Positions 14,114-21,625 of a stretch of DNA of 36,549 nt are shown here, piece by piece (the stretch's first letter is position 1; every line of letters begins with the position of its first letter). The notes beneath the pieces were generated by a model. The model worked only from the letters and a program-made list of their open reading frames with translations. It had not been told where the DNA came from and did no database searches. A program made the translations under genes and the position numbers. The DNA is from JBKHJA01 sp046538375 (lineage in GTDB: Bacteria > Acidobacteriota > Aminicenantia > Aminicenantales > Aminicenantaceae). Location: contig JBKHJA010000010.1 in the NCBI GenBank assembly GCA_046538375.1, positions 1-36,549 of the forward strand, given 5' to 3'.

Positions 14114-16177
14114 TTATTTGGTGACTTTCAGGAACTTGGAGTTGATGGATACAATCACGGTGCTGATAGACATGAGGGCTGCTCCCATGGCCGGGCTTAA
14201 AAGGATGCCGAAGGTGTAGAATACTCCAGCGGCCAAAGGGATGGCAAAAGCATTATAACCTGTTGCCCATCCTAGATTCTGGATCATCTTCCTGTAGGTC
14301 GCCCGCGCAAGATCCAAGATGGCCACAGCGTCCAGGGGGTTGCTTCTAACAAGGATGACGTCAGCCGTCTCCACCGCCACGTCCGTGCCCGCACCGATGG
14401 CAATCCCCACATCAGCTTGGGCCAGGGCAGGCGCATCGTTTACTCCGTCTCCGGTCATGGCCACGATGAGTCCTCTGGATTGCACCTCTTTCACCTTTGA
14501 GGCCTTTTTCTCAGGCATAACTTCCGCAAAATACTCTTCAAGTCCAATCTCATCTGAAACCCATGCGGCTACCTGCTTGTTGTCGCCAGTGAGCATCATG
14601 GGTTGAATGCCCATCTCCTTGAGTTTTGATATAGCCTGTTTGGATTCGTCCCGGATAATGTCAGCCAGGGCTACAGCTCCTGCCGCAGTGCGGTCAATAA
14701 GAACATACACCACTGTCTTTCCCTGGGATGAGAGTTTCTCCATACGTTCATCGTCCACACTGATGTTATTTTCCCGAAGATAGCCCGGACTCACCACTTT
14801 TACAGATTTCCCGTTGACTGTTCCTTGAGCGCCCTGGCCAGTGATGGCCTCAAATCCCTCAACCGGAAACGTTTCTTGTGAATAGGAGGCGATTCCCCGG
14901 GCAATGGGATGTTCGGAACGAGCTTCCACTGAGGCAGCATATTTAAGCAGCTCTTTTTCTGAAAACTGATCCCTAAAGGTAACCACATCGGTGACGCCAA
15001 ACTTTCCTTGGGTGAGTGTTCCGGTCTTATCGAAGATGATCGCCTTGATGTTCCTTCCCCTTTCAAAAGAAGCTCTGTTTCTTATCAACAGTCCATTGGC
15101 GGCAGAGACGGCTGTAGATACGGCTACCACCAAGGGGACAGCCAGTCCGAGGGCATGAGGGCAGGCAATCACCATCACTGTAACCGTTCTTTCCAAGGCA
15201 AAATAGAATTCGCTCCTCATGATCACCAGCCATGCTCCGAGAGTTACAGTGCCACTTCCCAGAGCTACGACAGTGAGCCAGAGGGCCGCTCGGTTTGCTA
15301 GATCCTGGGTCCTGGATTTGCTTTCCTGTGCCTGTCTGACCAGCTCCATCACCTGTGACAGATAGGAATCTTTCCCTGTTTTTGCCACCTCAACCTTAAC
15401 AGAGCCCTCTCCGTTTATGGAACCTCCGATCACCTTTGCTCCCACCTCTTTGGAAACAGGCCTTGATTCGCCAGTGATCATGGCCTCATTCACCGAGGTT
15501 TCACCATCAACCATCTCACCGTCTGCAGGAATCTTTTCGCCGGGCTTGACCAAGAATTTATCGCCCACTTCAAGCTCTTCGACGGGTATATCCTGAATGC
15601 TTTCGTCCGGCATGATCTTGTGTGCCTGGGAAGGCATGAGTTTGGCCAGTTCTTCAAGAGCACGGGATGCTCCCATTACGGATTTCATCTCTATCCAATG
15701 TCCCAGCAGCATGACATCGATCAGGGTGACAAGTTCCCAAAAGAATACTTTCCCGCTTACACCGAACACAACAGCCCCGCTGTAAGCATACCCGGTGGTG
15801 ATGGCTGTGGCGATGAGGGTCATCATCCCGGGCTGATTTTTCTTCAACTCCTCATAAATTCCCTTGAGAAAAGGAAAGCCACCGTAAAAGTACACCATAG
15901 ACGCCAGCCCGAAAAGAAGATACACATCCCCTGGAAAGCGGAGGGCTTCCTCAAGTCCCAAAAACCTCTGAATCATCGGGGAGAGGATGAGAACAGGTAT
16001 GGTGGCGGCTAGAGACACCCAGAACCGGCGCCTGAAGTCTATGACCATATGGGCATGATGATCTTTATGATCATGTTTGTGTTTCTGTTGGTGCTTTTTC
16101 TGATGTTCAGGCATTCTGTGCTCATCAAAGGCTTTCTTTTCTGATCCTGGGTGATGATTGTGATTTATTTTGTCCAT
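14114..16177 (-). CDS. copB: CopB-type copper/silver P1B-ATPase
   Basis: P-type ATPase, 687 aa, inner membrane, exporting copper (or silver) with ATP. Instead of HMA domains it has a His-rich tail (residues 1-43, with runs such as HQKKHQQKHKHDHKDHHAH). The transport helix carries CPH (339-341), which marks the CopB/P1B-3 group, where most Cu(I) exporters have CPC. TGES (235-238), phosphorylation Asp D383 (DKTGT), the SEHPIA nucleotide contact and TGDGVNDAPAL are all intact, so it should be active. It is transcribed away from csoR across a 280-bp gap. AGAGGAG stands ten bases before the ATG. I find no full CATAC-N9-GTATG site on its side, so its control may differ from csoR. Confidence 0.88.
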   Translation of the reverse strand: MDKINHNHHPGSEKKAFDEHRMPEHQKKHQQKHKHDHKDHHAHMVIDFRRRFWVSLAATIPVLILSPMIQRFLGLEEALRFPGDVYLLFGLASMVYFYGGFPFLKGIYEELKKNQPGMMTLIATAITTGYAYSGAVVFGVSGKVFFWELVTLIDVMLLGHWIEMKSVMGASRALEELAKLMPSQAHKIMPDESIQDIPVEELEVGDKFLVKPGEKIPADGEMVDGETSVNEAMITGESRPVSKEVGAKVIGGSINGEGSVKVEVAKTGKDSYLSQVMELVRQAQESKSRTQDLANRAALWLTVVALGSGTVTLGAWLVIMRSEFYFALERTVTVMVIACPHALGLAVPLVVAVSTAVSAANGLLIRNRASFERGRNIKAIIFDKTGTLTQGKFGVTDVVTFRDQFSEKELLKYAASVEARSEHPIARGIASYSQETFPVEGFEAITGQGAQGTVNGKSVKVVSPGYLRENNISVDDERMEKLSSQGKTVVYVLIDRTAAGAVALADIIRDESKQAISKLKEMGIQPMMLTGDNKQVAAWVSDEIGLEEYFAEVMPEKKASKVKEVQSRGLIVAMTGDGVNDAPALAQADVGIAIGAGTDVAVETADVILVRSNPLDAVAILDLARATYRKMIQNLGWATGYNAFAIPLAAGVFYTFGILLSPAMGAALMSISTVIVSINSKFLKVTK

Positions 16178-16456
16178 ATTCTTCTAACTCCTCTTGAAAG
16201 ATTTAAATTATCATGGTCTGACTTTATTTCCTGTTTAGATCCCTGTATCCATATCAGTACCCATATAATGATCAATGATAGCAGGTGCTCCGCATTGACA
16301 ACAAGACAAAAATACAACAAAAAAACAGCTCAAAATATTCGGAAAAGGGGATTTAAAATTAGCAGAGAAAAAAATTTGTTTTTCTCGATTTTAGATTTCT
16401 CCGGGAAGGAAAACTCCCAGCATTATGAAATTGAAGAATCAATAACCAATCTGCCC
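16178..16456. other. Divergent copB/csoR intergenic region
   Basis: 279 bp without a gene. It is AT-rich. On the minus strand TTGTCA and TATCAT near 16278-16304 are only 15 bp apart, so this is a poor promoter candidate for copB. The plus-strand csoR promoter begins at 16457. Confidence 0.35.
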
Positions 16457-16486
16457 TTGACATACCTTAGGGGGGTATGCTATATT
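16457..16486 (+). promoter_or_regulatory. CsoR operator and promoter of csoR-copA
   Basis: TTGACA (16457-16462), 18 bp, TATATT (16481-16486). The spacer has CATAC (16461-16465) - CTTAGGGGG - GTATG (16475-16479), the same dyad as at 13383-13401. The placement between -35 and -10 predicts autorepression of csoR and coordinated control of the downstream DUF302, copA and cupredoxin genes. Confidence 0.8.
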
Positions 16487-16520
16487 ACAATTTCTTTATA
16501 AATGCAGCAAGGAGGTGTCC

Positions 16521-16808
16521 ATGAATAGAGCTGAACCAACCACCCATTTTGAGGAAATCGTGCGGCTCAAAAGAATAGAAGGCCAGATCAGAGGGATCCA
16601 AAAGATGATTGAACAGAAAAGGTACTGTATAGACATTTTAACCCAGATTTCCTCAGTGTTGGGGGCCATAAGGAGTGTGGAGGAAAGTATTTTAGAAAGA
16701 CATTTGAAAGGATGTGTCCACCAGTCTTTCGCCAAAGGAAGCAAGGCCGATCGAGCTGAAAAAATCGATGAGGTCATTGAGGTCCTGAAGAAATTCAGAA
16801 AAGATTAA
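16521..16808 (+). CDS. csoR: Cu(I)-sensing repressor CsoR
   Basis: A 95-aa all-helical repressor of the CsoR/RcnR (DUF156) family. The copper ligand set is C36 (KRYCIDIL), H61 and C65 (ERHLKGC), the x-H-C plus Cys pattern and numbering of the founding CsoR. It therefore should sense Cu(I), not nickel/cobalt (RcnR) or formaldehyde (FrmR). Conserved DNA-facing basic residues (RLKRIEGQIRGI) are present. ATG 16521 follows AAGGAGG with a 5-base gap; the GTG at 16515 lies inside the ribosome binding site. It is first in an apparent operon with a DUF302 remnant, copA and a cupredoxin, behind its own operator. Confidence 0.93.
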   Translation: MNRAEPTTHFEEIVRLKRIEGQIRGIQKMIEQKRYCIDILTQISSVLGAIRSVEESILERHLKGCVHQSFAKGSKADRAEKIDEVIEVLKKFRKD

Positions 16809-16823
16809 ACGAAAGGTGGAAAA

Positions 16824-17003
16824 ATGGACAAAATCGGGACCATGCTTCCCTGCAATGTGATTGTCCAGGAAATCTCGGAGGGAGAAATAGAGATTGCAGC
16901 CGTTGATCCAGTGGCCTCCATGAAAGCTGTAGATAATCCGGATCTGCTGGAAATAGCCAAGCAAATCCAGCAGAAATTGCAGGGTGTGATTGCCCGTGTT
17001 TAA
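16824..17003 (+). CDS. Truncated DUF302-domain protein
   Basis: A 59-aa frame from ATG 16824 with AGGTGG upstream. It matches the second half of DUF302: MLPCNVIVQEISEGEIEIAAVDPVASM, then DNPDLLEIAKQIQQKL. Full DUF302 proteins carry about 70 residues before the LPCN motif; here the reading frame starts right at it. The gene sits 15 bp after csoR and 26 bp before copA and keeps its reading frame, so it may be a working half-domain or a decayed remnant. DUF302 is often found near metal and redox genes; its biochemical role is not settled. The single Cys (residue 9) could bind metal, which is speculation. Confidence 0.7.
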   Translation: MDKIGTMLPCNVIVQEISEGEIEIAAVDPVASMKAVDNPDLLEIAKQIQQKLQGVIARV

Positions 17004-17029
17004 GCATTTGTTTTTTAAAGGAGGAAAAA

Positions 17030-19693
17030 ATGGCAAAAGATTCAGTTTGTGGGATGGAAGTCAAAGAGGACCAGGCGGCCGGGACATCCACTTACAAAGG
17101 AAAGAAATATTATTTTTGCTCCCCTGTGTGCAAGAAGAAATTTGATGAGAATCCAGAACTTTATATCAAGTCTGAGGAGGGGGATGAAGAGGAGGATGAT
17201 GAAGGGGATTCATCAGCTGAGGAGAAAAAGCAACAGCCTGAAAAGGAGACCACAGCCCAGGCTGAGAAAATCGACCTCCCCATTGTGGGAATGAGCTGTG
17301 CCAGCTGCGCCAGCACTATCCAGCGGAGTCTGACAGAGCTGAAGGGGGTGAAAAAAGCTTCGGTCAATTTCGCCACCTCCAAGGCCACTGTATTCTATCA
17401 GCCTCCACTGGTCAGGCCAAAGGACTTTATCTCCTCAGTCAGAAAAAGCGGCTATGATGTGGGCACTGCCTCCACAGAGATCCCCATTCAGGGTATGCAG
17501 TGTGCTTCTTGCGTCCAGAATATCGAGAAAGCCCTTCTTCAGATGAGAGGAGTCACCAAAGCAGCGGTGAATTTAGCCACCGAGAAGGCTAAAGTGGAAT
17601 ACATACCCTCCGAGACCAGCCTTGCGGAAATAAAGAAAACCATTCAGCAAACCGGGTACAAAGTCCTGGAAATTCCTCCAGAAGAGGAATGGGAGGATGT
17701 GGAGAGTATTGTCCGCGAACGAGAATATAAACGGCTGAAAAGAAAGTTTTTCATCGGAGTGTTCTTGGCAGCGGTCATATTTTCAGGGAGTTCTCCCCAT
17801 TGGTTCCCGTGGATTCCGGATTTTTTGAATAATTTCTTTGTTCTCTGGGCTGTGGCTACGCCGGTTCAATTCTGGATCGGATGGCAGTTTTACAAGGGAG
17901 CGTGGGGGGCTTTCCAGCATCGGAATGCGGATATGAACACCCTGATTGCTGTGGGAACATCGGCAGCCTATGTTTACAGCGCGGCGGCAACGGTCTTTCC
18001 TGGTTTTTTTGAAAAAATAGGAGTAGAGCCTGAGGTTTATTTCGATACTGCGGCCATCATTATTGTCCTGATTCTCTTCGGCAGGCTTCTGGAAGCCAGA
18101 GCCAAAGGTCAAACTTCAGAGGCTATAAAGAAGTTGATCGGCCTTCGTCCCAAAACAGCCCGGGTTATAAGAGACGGAAAAGAGCGGGATATTCCGGTGG
18201 AAGAAGTGGTGGTCAATGATGAAATCGTGGTCCGACCCGGAGAGAAAATTCCTGTAGACGGGATGGTGACCAAGGGGAAATCCGCGGTGGATGAGTCCAT
18301 GATCACCGGGGAAAGCATCCCGGTAACAAAGAGAGAAGGGCATGAAGTGATGGGGGCGACCATAAATAAAACCGGAAGTTTCCGCTTCCGAGCCACCAAG
18401 GTGGGAAAAGACACCGCTCTTTCCCAGATCATAAAAATGGTCCAGGAGGCCCAAGGCTCAAAAGCTCCCATCCAGCGGCTGGCGGATGTCATCGCCGGGT
18501 ATTTTGTTCCTATAGTGATCTCCATTGCCATTCTGACTTTTGTCATCTGGTTCAATTTTGGCCCCTATCCCGCCCTCACTTTTGCTCTTCTGAATTTTGT
18601 AGCGGTGATGATCATTGCCTGTCCCTGTGCCTTAGGACTGGCCACTCCCACGGCGGTCATGGTAGGAACAGGGAAGGGTGCTGAAAACGGCATCCTGATC
18701 AAAGGAGGAGAAAGCTTAGAAACAGCCCACCGGATTGATACCATGGTTTTTGATAAGACCGGCACTTTAACCAAAGGTGAGCCGGAGGTGACGGATATTG
18801 TGTCTGTCAACACCTACACTGAAGCAGAAATTCTGAAATATGCAGCCAGTTCTGAGAAAGGATCAGAACATCCCTTAGGAGAAGCCATCATCAAAAGAGC
18901 TGAAGAAAAGAAGGTCGAACTTCAAGAAGCTCAACATTTCAAAGCTGTGGAGGGGCAGGGAATCGAGGCCCGGGTTGACGGAAAGGATGTCCTCATCGGC
19001 AATAAAAAGCTGATGGAAGACCGGGGGATAGACATCAAGGATTTGGAGGACAAAGCAGCCAGGTTTTCCGCCGAGGGAAAGACGCCCATTTATATCTCTA
19101 TTGAGAACCAGGCTGTGGGCTTGATGGCTGTGGCTGATACCTTAAAAGAGTATTCTGTCCAGGCAGTGGAGAGGTTAAAAAAATTAGGAGTAGAGGTCAT
19201 CATGCTGACCGGAGATAATAAGCATACAGCTTCCGCCATCGCCCGCAAGGCAGGAATTGACAGAGTTCTTTCAGAGGTCCTTCCTCAAGACAAAGTCCAT
19301 GAAATAAAAAGCCTTCAATCGCAAGGGAAGAGGGTGGCCATGGTGGGTGACGGCATAAATGATGCTCCTGCTCTGGCTCAATCTGATATAGGAATTGCCA
19401 TCGGTTCAGGAACCGATGTGGCTGTGGAAGCATCCGACATCACTCTGATAAAGGATGACCTGAGAGGAGTGGTTGCGGCCATCGAGCTCAGCAAGAAGAC
19501 CATAAAGACCATCAAGCAGAATCTCTTCTGGGCTTTCTTCTATAACACTGCCGGGATACCCATCGCCGCTGGTATCCTCTATCCTTTCCTGGGAATACTT
19601 CTCAACCCCATCTTCGCCTCTGCGGCCATGGCCTTCAGTTCTGTGTCTGTGGTTTCCAATTCGCTGAGATTAAGAAGGGCTAAACTGGCATAA
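17030..19693 (+). CDS. copA: Cu(I)-exporting P1B-ATPase with YHS and two HMA domains
   Basis: An 887-aa copper exporter. It begins with a YHS/TRASH-type metal domain (about 4-47: DSVCGMEV, then YYFCSPVCKKKF), then an acidic linker (about 48-80), HMA1 (82-147, MSCASC at 88-93) and HMA2 (150-215, MQCASC at 156-161). The ATPase core has TGES (426-429), CPC in the transport helix (531-533), phosphorylation Asp D575 (DKTGT), SEHPLG, and GDGINDAPAL. All catalytic motifs are intact. CPC and HMA domains mark the Cu(I)/Ag(I) P1B-1 group. It follows csoR and the DUF302 remnant with AAAGGAGG before the ATG, so it is probably repressed by CsoR. An added YHS domain on CopA is less common and may sense or hand over metal. 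Confidence 0.93.
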   Translation: MAKDSVCGMEVKEDQAAGTSTYKGKKYYFCSPVCKKKFDENPELYIKSEEGDEEEDDEGDSSAEEKKQQPEKETTAQAEKIDLPIVGMSCASCASTIQRSLTELKGVKKASVNFATSKATVFYQPPLVRPKDFISSVRKSGYDVGTASTEIPIQGMQCASCVQNIEKALLQMRGVTKAAVNLATEKAKVEYIPSETSLAEIKKTIQQTGYKVLEIPPEEEWEDVESIVREREYKRLKRKFFIGVFLAAVIFSGSSPHWFPWIPDFLNNFFVLWAVATPVQFWIGWQFYKGAWGAFQHRNADMNTLIAVGTSAAYVYSAAATVFPGFFEKIGVEPEVYFDTAAIIIVLILFGRLLEARAKGQTSEAIKKLIGLRPKTARVIRDGKERDIPVEEVVVNDEIVVRPGEKIPVDGMVTKGKSAVDESMITGESIPVTKREGHEVMGATINKTGSFRFRATKVGKDTALSQIIKMVQEAQGSKAPIQRLADVIAGYFVPIVISIAILTFVIWFNFGPYPALTFALLNFVAVMIIACPCALGLATPTAVMVGTGKGAENGILIKGGESLETAHRIDTMVFDKTGTLTKGEPEVTDIVSVNTYTEAEILKYAASSEKGSEHPLGEAIIKRAEEKKVELQEAQHFKAVEGQGIEARVDGKDVLIGNKKLMEDRGIDIKDLEDKAARFSAEGKTPIYISIENQAVGLMAVADTLKEYSVQAVERLKKLGVEVIMLTGDNKHTASAIARKAGIDRVLSEVLPQDKVHEIKSLQSQGKRVAMVGDGINDAPALAQSDIGIAIGSGTDVAVEASDITLIKDDLRGVVAAIELSKKTIKTIKQNLFWAFFYNTAGIPIAAGILYPFLGILLNPIFASAAMAFSSVSVVSNSLRLRRAKLA

Positions 19694-19706
19694 AGGAGAA
19701 AGATCG

Positions 19707-20081
19707 ATGTGGGCAAAGTTGATGGTGACCATCATAGGCCTTGGGCTTATTTTTTTTGTCAATTGGTATTTTCTCTTCTCCAGAAAAAAAGCCTTCACCG
19801 TCTCAGCAGAAGAAAGCAGAATCCAGGAGGCAGAGATAAAAGTCAAAGGAGGTTATGATCCTGATGTGATCGTGGTCAAGAAGGGAATCCCGGTGAGGCT
19901 GAATTTCTACCGGGATGAAACAGCCGATTGTTCAGACACCGTTGTCTTTGGCCACTTCAACATCAGAAAGCCGCTGCCTGCCTACAGGACCACATCCATT
20001 GAGTTTACTCCAGAGGAGGAGGGAGAATATGAGTTTACCTGCGGGATGGGGATGTTGAGAGGGAAATTGATTGTGCGCTGA
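19707..20081 (+). CDS. Membrane-anchored cupredoxin-domain protein
   Basis: A 124-aa protein. One N-terminal transmembrane helix (about 3-25) is followed by an extracytoplasmic cupredoxin fold (about 35-124). The C-terminal loop FTCGMGMLRGKLIV places Cys and two Met residues, and GHFNI gives a His, as in a type-1-like copper site (Cys, His, Met). The protein is transcribed with copA, 13 bp downstream. It likely binds copper on the periplasmic face, accepting it from or buffering it for the efflux machinery. Electron transfer is possible but there is no redox partner nearby. Confidence 0.82.
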   Translation: MWAKLMVTIIGLGLIFFVNWYFLFSRKKAFTVSAEESRIQEAEIKVKGGYDPDVIVVKKGIPVRLNFYRDETADCSDTVVFGHFNIRKPLPAYRTTSIEFTPEEEGEYEFTCGMGMLRGKLIVR

Positions 20082-20333
20082 ACAGGCAGAATGCATCAGA
20101 AAGGCTGATGAAAAGATCGCATAAAGTAAAAATTCCCCAAAGAAGAAGGAATGGAGGTGGAAAGAATCAAAACAGCGAGCGTTTATGTGATGGCAGGGAT
20201 AAAAATTTTTATTTGAATATACTATAGTAACTATAGATAATATAAAAAAAATAGGAATAAAGGCAGAAATGGAAATGCTTGCAGTTCCCAGAAATGAAAT
20301 GAACCAGCCACACTTAAACAGAAAGGAAAAGAA
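20082..20333. other. Intergenic region before the cusCBA-like operon
   Basis: 252 bp. A 21-codon frame at 20151-20216 (MEVERIKTASVYVMAG, then stop) resembles the first residues of DoxX-like membrane proteins and may be a decayed start, but this is too short to prove. The right half holds a promoter and palindrome (20213-20241). Confidence 0.35.
20213..20241 (+). promoter_or_regulatory. Promoter with 15-bp palindromic operator before cusC
   Basis: TTGAAT (20213-20218), 17 bp, GATAAT (20236-20241). The spacer holds a perfect 15-bp palindrome, CTATAGT-A-ACTATAG (20222-20236), and the overlapping 10-bp dyad TACTATAGTA (20220-20229). It differs from the CsoR sites, so another repressor is likely; BlaI/CopY-type repressors use TAC..GTA dyads, which is only a suggestion. 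Confidence 0.5.
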
Positions 20334-21611
20334 ATGAAAAAAGGAAAGCTGTTATCAGCTACGGTCTTAATTTTGTGGGGAGCTTTATTGGCTTTCTGCC
20401 AGGAAGATCCTCTCCAAAAGGTCACTCTGCCAGAGATTGTGGAACAAGCCGTGGAACGGAATCCAAGAATAAGGGCGGCTTATCAGGAATGGCAGGCTGC
20501 TCTGGAAAAAATACCTCAAGCCGAGTCTCTTCCTGATCCGATGTTAGGCTATTCTCACTTTGGACAGAGCGTGGAGACCAGGCTCGGGCCCCAGAGGAAT
20601 AAAATTTCTCTCTCACAGAAGATCCCTTTCTTCGGAAAGCTTTCCCTCAGAGGAAAAATTGCCCAGCAGGGAGCCTCTATGCTCCAGGAAAGATACAACA
20701 GGGTAAAGGATGAAGTGATCCTTAAGGCGAAAGAGTTTTACTTTTCTCTGTATTGGTTTGATAAGGTTCTGGCCATCAGCCAGCAGGAAAAAGAAGTTCT
20801 GGAGCGTTTATCCCACATCGCTCAGAAAAAGTACGAAACCGGCACGGCCAATCAACAGGATGTGTTGAAAGCCCAGCTGGAAATATCAAAGGTCAAAGAC
20901 AAGATTTTAAATCTCAATCAGGGAAGAAGAGCCGTGGCCGCTTCGCTCAATTCTCTTTTGGACCGGCCTCCGCACTCTTTGGTCGGAAAGGTCAGGGAAC
21001 CGCAGCTTCCGGAATTTAAGATAAAAATCGACAGGCTCTACCAAATTGCTGAGGAGAAAAAGCCGGAATTGAAGGAAGTCCGGCATTTGATCGCCCAGAG
21101 TGAGGAAAGCCTGAAGTTGGCCAAAAAGAATTATTATCCCGATTTTACTTTTATGGTGGATTATATCGACATAGGCGGCGGGACCACCAGTATGGCGGAA
21201 GACGGCCGAAATGCCTGGATGGGTTCTGTGGGCATAAACATTCCACTGTGGCGCAAAAAGCTACAGGCTTCCCAGGCAGAGGCTGAGTTGAAGTTGGAAG
21301 CCAGCCGGGAAAAATACAATCAGGTCAAGAATATGACTCTATCTGAGGTTAATGAATTGTATCATGAGGTGAAAACAGCCGCAGAACAGATTGACCTTTA
21401 TCAATACAGTCTTTTGCCCCAGGCCGAGCAGTCCTTTAAGGCTTCAGAGGTAGGCTATTTGGCGGGAAAAGTTGATTTTCTCAATCTGCTGGACAGTGAG
21501 CGAATGGTCCTTTTGATAAAAACCGGATACTACAAAACGGTCTCTGATTACGGCAAAAGTCTGGCCCGTCTGGAGAGATCTGTGGGAGAAAAAATCGAGC
21601 ACATGGAATAA
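20334..21611 (+). CDS. cusC: TolC-family outer-membrane factor of the Cu/Ag efflux system
   Basis: A 425-aa outer-membrane efflux protein. It has a signal peptide (about 1-22, MKKGKLL, then a hydrophobic run ending at AFC-QEDP) and two repeated OEP domains rich in long amphipathic helices (about 30-220 and 225-420). Typical family features are RNPRIRAAYQEWQAA in the first helix and the GKVDFLNLLDSERMVL segment in the last. Trimers form the outer-membrane channel and periplasmic tunnel. The Cys near the cleavage site could be lipidated (FCQ), but the lipobox is imperfect. It precedes the adaptor and RND pump in one operon. The symbol is by position and family; CzcC-type is the alternative. Confidence 0.8.
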   Translation: MKKGKLLSATVLILWGALLAFCQEDPLQKVTLPEIVEQAVERNPRIRAAYQEWQAALEKIPQAESLPDPMLGYSHFGQSVETRLGPQRNKISLSQKIPFFGKLSLRGKIAQQGASMLQERYNRVKDEVILKAKEFYFSLYWFDKVLAISQQEKEVLERLSHIAQKKYETGTANQQDVLKAQLEISKVKDKILNLNQGRRAVAASLNSLLDRPPHSLVGKVREPQLPEFKIKIDRLYQIAEEKKPELKEVRHLIAQSEESLKLAKKNYYPDFTFMVDYIDIGGGTTSMAEDGRNAWMGSVGINIPLWRKKLQASQAEAELKLEASREKYNQVKNMTLSEVNELYHEVKTAAEQIDLYQYSLLPQAEQSFKASEVGYLAGKVDFLNLLDSERMVLLIKTGYYKTVSDYGKSLARLERSVGEKIEHME

Positions 21612-21625
21612 AGGAGGATAAAGAA

